Positions 60,260-64,000 of a stretch of 64,000 bases of DNA are shown in pieces; the first letter of the stretch is position 1; every line of letters begins with the position of its first letter. A program made the translations under genes and the position numbers. The notes under the pieces were generated by a model. The model ran no database searches, was not told where the DNA came from, and was given only the letters and a program-made list of their open reading frames with translations. Where the stretch lies: positions 1 through 64,000 of the forward strand of contig NW_026112161.1 in NCBI RefSeq assembly GCF_024679095.1. The letters are read 5' to 3'. The DNA is from Eriocheir sinensis (lineage: Eukaryota; Arthropoda; Malacostraca; Decapoda; Varunidae).

Positions 60260-60336
60260 AGACTTACAGGAGCTGCCTTGTATAGACCAACAGGCCTCTT
60301 GCAGACTCCTTACGTTCTTATGTTCTTTTACGTTTA
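60260..60336 (+). mobile_element. CR1-like 3' tail fragment (family G), copy 3
   Basis: TTACAGGAGCTGCCTTGTAT, AGGCCTCTTGCAGACTCC and TTACGTTCTTATGTTCTTTT match the copy at 25083. The preceding AGGTGGGATTAG resembles the 54.1-kb array. Confidence 0.65.
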
Positions 60337-60344
60337 AGAATATG

Positions 60345-60850
60345 GCCCTTAAACCCCATTCACACCTGTACTAATACCTGACTGGTTGGGTGACTCTTCT
60401 ACCTCTGCCTGCCTCCCCTCCTGCTACTGTTTCCGCTATCAGCACACAATCTACGCTCCCCCATAAAACCCACACCTAACCTAACCTAACCTTCCTGTAT
60501 ACCTCCTTCATACCTGTGCTAATACCTGGCTGGTTGGGTGACTCCTTCTACCTCTGCCTGCCTCCCCTCCTGTTACTCTCTCCGCTATAACCACAAATCT
60601 TCCCTCCCCCATAAAACCCGCACCTAACCTAACCTAACCTTCCTGTATACCCCCATTCACACCTGTACTAATACCTGGCTGGTTGGGTGACTTCTACATC
60701 TGCCTGCCTCCTCCTGTTACTGTCTCCGCTATCAGCACACAATCTTCCCTCAATCATAAAACCCACACCTAACCTTCCTAACCTAACCTTACTGTATACC
60801 CCTTCATACCTGTGCTAATAAATGACTGGCTCACTTCCCTACATTCAACC
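60345..60850 (+). repeat. Tandem array, about 150-bp unit with CCTAA motifs, 3.3 units
   Basis: CACACCTGTACTAATACCTG, GGTTGGGTGACTC, CTCTGCCTGCCTCC, CCCATAAAACCC and ACACCTAACCTAACC recur, with units starting at about 60349, 60506, 60655 and 60802. The CCTAA runs are the complement of the TTAGG telomere motif. Confidence 0.85.
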
Positions 60851-61344
60851 ACTAACACCTCCCCCCCCCCCCCCACACACACACACACACGCATAAAACT
60901 ATCAAACCCTTATTTAAAACAATATATCAAACACTCACAAGAAAAGACACCGGGACGCAACACTGTATAAAGCAAAGATGATGGTGGGAAGAGGGGTGAA
61001 GGGGGGGGGGGGGGAGGTCACACGATAACCTACGCATTACCCCGGCGCGCTCCTCCGTCCCCTTGGCCCGTGACCTCACGCAGGTAGCAGCAGACCTCCT
61101 CAGCCGGCGACACAGGACCGATTGTGACACGCAGGTTACCTCAGTTTACCTTTCCCAGGCATACCCATTTCACTGACCCACGCGTGAGGAGGAGGAGGAG
61201 GATAAAATAACAAAGGAAAAAGACGACGAGGTAGAGGTCAAGAAAGGGGAGCTAGCGAGAGGGAGGAGAAGGAGGAGGAGGAGGAGGAGGAGCAGGAGGA
61301 GAAACCCAACGTGGCTGGTGAGGTAGTGTAGGCTGCGGGGTCAG
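60851..61344. other. Simple-sequence-rich spacer
   Basis: It contains (C)n-(CA)n near 60866-60892, a poly-G run near 61001-61015 and (GGA)n near 61187-61305. No gene was recognised. Confidence 0.6.
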
Positions 61345-61520
61345 CTAAGCTCCGCAACATTATCCCCTATTTTCAAGAGTAAAAAAAAAAGTCCTTGAGT
61401 TGGATTTTCAAAGCTTTTCCATGACTGTTGAAGGTTTGTAGAAAAGATATATGAAGAGATAGTGATGTTTCATAAAGTAGATTATGAGATACTGGCACGG
61501 ACCTAAAACGAATCTTTACC
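61345..61520 (-). repeat. Dispersed repeat R3, minus copy
   Basis: This is the inverted complement of 54868-55035, with CATTATCCCCTATTTTCAAG and GAGATACTGGCACGGACC. It ends near a TTATGTTCTTACG sequence resembling CR1 family G tails. Confidence 0.8.
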
Positions 61521-61799
61521 CCGAAATGTTTAAGAATATGTCCCCTTATGTTCTTACGAGTATAGAGGTTTTGCAGTGACGTCACGAAATAGCGTCGTCT
61601 GCACCTTGTGCGTCGTCTGCAGACCCGCTGGTGGTCACCTCCCCAGCAGAGTGAGCAGACGGACCACGTGTGCCCCCTCCCTAAGTCATTACCCGCGGGC
61701 AACTGGCAGGACCTTCAGCATCATTTGTGTTTTAAGTGATTACGCGAGATCGCTTGAGAATGCTGCGAGGTTAAGATACATCGAACAAATCAGTGCTTT

Positions 61800-63963
61800 T
61801 GTGGTTCATGAAGTGTGATTCCATAAGTGGCTCGGCGAGTGTTAATGCCTTCACCTGGCTGTATTTCGTGTAATAATTCTCTCAAATACGGTGGACGGCC
61901 AGTAATCAAAGCTTGGTGTGTCAAAACACATAACTTAAATACTATCCTTGCTTTTATTGGCAACCAGTGGAGCTCTATCAGAACAGGAGTAATTCTCTCT
62001 CGTGGTGGAGTTCCTTTGATTAATCTCGCTGCTCTATTTAAGGCCATCTGTAATTTCCTTAATTGGAGCTTTGGCAGGTTATAGTAGATTGAGTTGCAAT
62101 AATCCACTCTTGATATAATATTGTTAATCAACAATTTCTTGATAGAATCTTCATCCAGGTATTTCTTGATAAAAGCAATATTTCTAAGGTGATATCCGGC
62201 AATCCTTACAACATTATTTATCTGACATTTCAGTGTCAAATTGGAATCCAACAACACTCCCAAGTCACGAACACTTTCAACAATATGAATTTCATTACCA
62301 CTTATAGTCATGTTACCGTCACCAAAATAACATAGAGTGTCCTTCTTCCCCACAAGCATGAATTCAGTCTTATCATCGTTTAATTTCAATTGCTTATAAT
62401 GCATCCAATCCTTGACTGAATTAATAACACTATTGATCTTAGCACTTGTATTTTCAATATCAGTGATGGAAAAGTAGAACTGGGTGTCATCAGCAAATAA
62501 CTTGAATCCTACACAATGTTGTTGTAGTATCCTGGATAAACTAATTGTGTATATACAAAATAAAATAGGTCCCAGCACACTTCCTTGTGGAGCTCCTCTT
62601 GTCAGAGCTTCATATGAAGAAAAACAATTTCCAATTTGCACACAATAACTTCTGGTTTGTAAATAACTCTCAAGATACTTTAACGCATTGTCTACCACTC
62701 CAATGTTCCTTAAGTCTTTTACAAGCAATTCATGAACAACCGTATCAAATGCTGCACTAAGATCTAGAAGAACCAATATAGCACATTTACCCCCATCCAT
62801 CATTTCTAGTAAATCATTAACAACAGAACAAATAGTAGTCTCAGTAGAAAATATTGGCCTATATGCAGACTGACTATCAGGCAAGACATGGACCTTCTCC
62901 AAGTGTTCCATCAACTGCTCAATAATTGCACACTCTAATAACCTAGACAAAAAGGCAAATTTGATACTGGTCTATAAGAGCTTACATTCTGATAATCAAG
63001 TTTTCCCTTTAAGACTGGTTTTATAACAGCTCGCTTTTCAGAATCCGGAAATTTACATGAAGAAATACTAGTATTGACAATTCTTAGCACCATATCCATG
63101 AAACTAGGAAAATTATCTGCATCCATGATATCTAATACAGGCAATGGGTCACCGGCACAATATGTTTTCTTAGCTTTCTTGAAAAGTCGAACAAGATCAT
63201 CCTTTCTAATGATTTTAAAACACTGCAATCTACAATCCACCTCAACATCAGCAACAGGCATAAAAGGTGTGTACACAAATTCCGATACAATATTCATAAT
63301 CTTACTCTTGAAAAAACTACAAAAGTTATCCGCTAAATCTTTATCACAGAAACCATCGGGAAGCTTTCTTCTCAAAGTAGTACCAGTAAGACTATTGAAA
63401 AGTTGATATAATTTGTTCATATCTGATCCTGCCTCAAGAATTTTAGTATGATAACAGTTTCTTTTACTCCTACTTATCAAGTCATTATAGCGATTTCTCA
63501 CATTTTTATAATCCTCCCAGGCCACAACAGATCCCTCATTTCTCCATTTACGTTCCTTGCGTCGTTTCTCTCTTTTCAGTGTCAAAATTTCACCATTAAA
63601 CCAGGGAGATCTACCCTTGACAGTAATGACCTTCTCTAGGATCGGACACACATTGTTATAGTGTGTCTTAATCACCTCATTATAAATATCAGTAAGACAA
63701 TTCACACAATTTGATTTAAATAACAAATCATTGTGAACACACTCTCGTCATATCATCATAAAAAGTCTGAAAAAATCACTGATAAATGTAGCAGCAGAGA
63801 AACCCACCTTATTCCTAAAATAAATTTTCTTAGTTACCTTACATATTGGCAATAATAATTTAAATGTTATGAGCCTGTGAACTGGGGAAATAGTAAATTC
63901 ATGTTCAACATCCACCCTACCTATGAGATTGTTTACATCATCACTAATGACTAAGTCTAACAT
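61800..63963 (-). pseudogene. LINE-F endonuclease end plus reverse transcriptase, two frameshifts
   Basis: The endonuclease end is at 63748-63963. The linker (62935-63726) has KGRSPWFNGEI and SYRPVSNLPF. The RT (61790-62950) has [48 protein letters not shown] (about 62490) and LGVLLDSNLT, with NRAARLIKG and LHWLPIKARI later. Single-base shifts occur near 62940 (between NLPF and SRLLE) and 63735. Catalytic residues are intact. The fragment ends before the C-terminal KLWNxLP-type motif. Confidence 0.8.
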
Positions 63964-63965
63964 AT
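61800..63965 (-). mobile_element. LINE-F, L2-like non-LTR element, truncated at both ends
   Basis: This minus-strand element runs off toward the window edge. The 5' side ends at a (GT)n tract (63966 onward), with MLDLVISDDVN from the end of the endonuclease as the first readable residues. The 3' side stops at about 61800 without the usual C-terminal motif or tail. RT style (LDLSAAFDTVVH) resembles the L2 clade; clade inferred. Confidence 0.75.
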
Positions 63966-63966
63966 G

Positions 63967-64000
<34 letters not shown>
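63966..64000. repeat. (GT)n microsatellite at the window edge
   Basis: GTGTGCG followed by pure GT to the last base. It may extend beyond the window. Confidence 0.9.

Overview
The window is repeat-dense eukaryotic DNA, most likely from a decapod crustacean and probably a crab. The organism call is inference. It rests on several LINE families and tRNA-derived SINEs of the kind common in decapods, very abundant (CA)n/(GA)n/(AT)n microsatellites, and interstitial TTAGG motifs matching the arthropod telomere repeat. No bacterial gene organisation, rRNA or CRISPR array is present. I find no convincing complete host gene. One short unrecognised ORF (10.8-11.3 kb) and one weak exon-like block (57.46-57.59 kb) are the only host-gene candidates.

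Layout. 0-5 kb: a LINE-A scrap broken by two fold-back elements, a Penelope-like GIY-YIG remnant, an endonuclease remnant and a near full-length LINE-A on the minus strand. 5.6-12.1 kb: a DNA transposon with about 0.6-kb inverted termini and a decayed FEN1/XPG-like coding region (Academ-like). It lies between two direct copies of an unrelated microsatellite-headed repeat. 12.1-18.5 kb: a degenerate tandem satellite split by a young, complete Ty3/gypsy element with 213/214-bp LTRs, a 5-bp target duplication and an uninterrupted 1513-codon gag-pol. 18.6-25.2 kb: LINE-A 3' ends, tRNA-derived SINEs, a repeat called R1 here, and a Tigger-like relic.

25.5-36.7 kb is a multi-level nest. A plus-strand LINE-A is split by an 8.1-kb TTAA-flanked inverted-terminal element. 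That element contains a second LINE-A, which was split by a third, and a nearly complete CR1-type element whose ORF1 encodes a zinc-finger plus SGNH-esterase protein. 36.9-42.3 kb: a rearranged LINE-A, another LINE scrap and a second CR1-B copy with an internal deletion. 42.4-51.5 kb: a degenerate tandem array, then a long polypyrimidine domain carrying a 1.48-kb tandem duplication and two more CR1-like elements. 51.5-61.5 kb: successive tandem arrays, including 23 copies of a 65/68-bp unit each carrying a splice-donor-like CAG|GTGAG or CAG|GTGGAG. 61.8-64 kb: an L2-like LINE on the minus strand.

Only the Ty3 element, and partly CR1-B, looks recently active. The remaining coding regions are frameshifted, truncated or mutated. 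The elements relate to each other as insertion layers, not as a pathway: LINE RTs could mobilise their own family and possibly the SINEs, and insertion junctions give a relative chronology.
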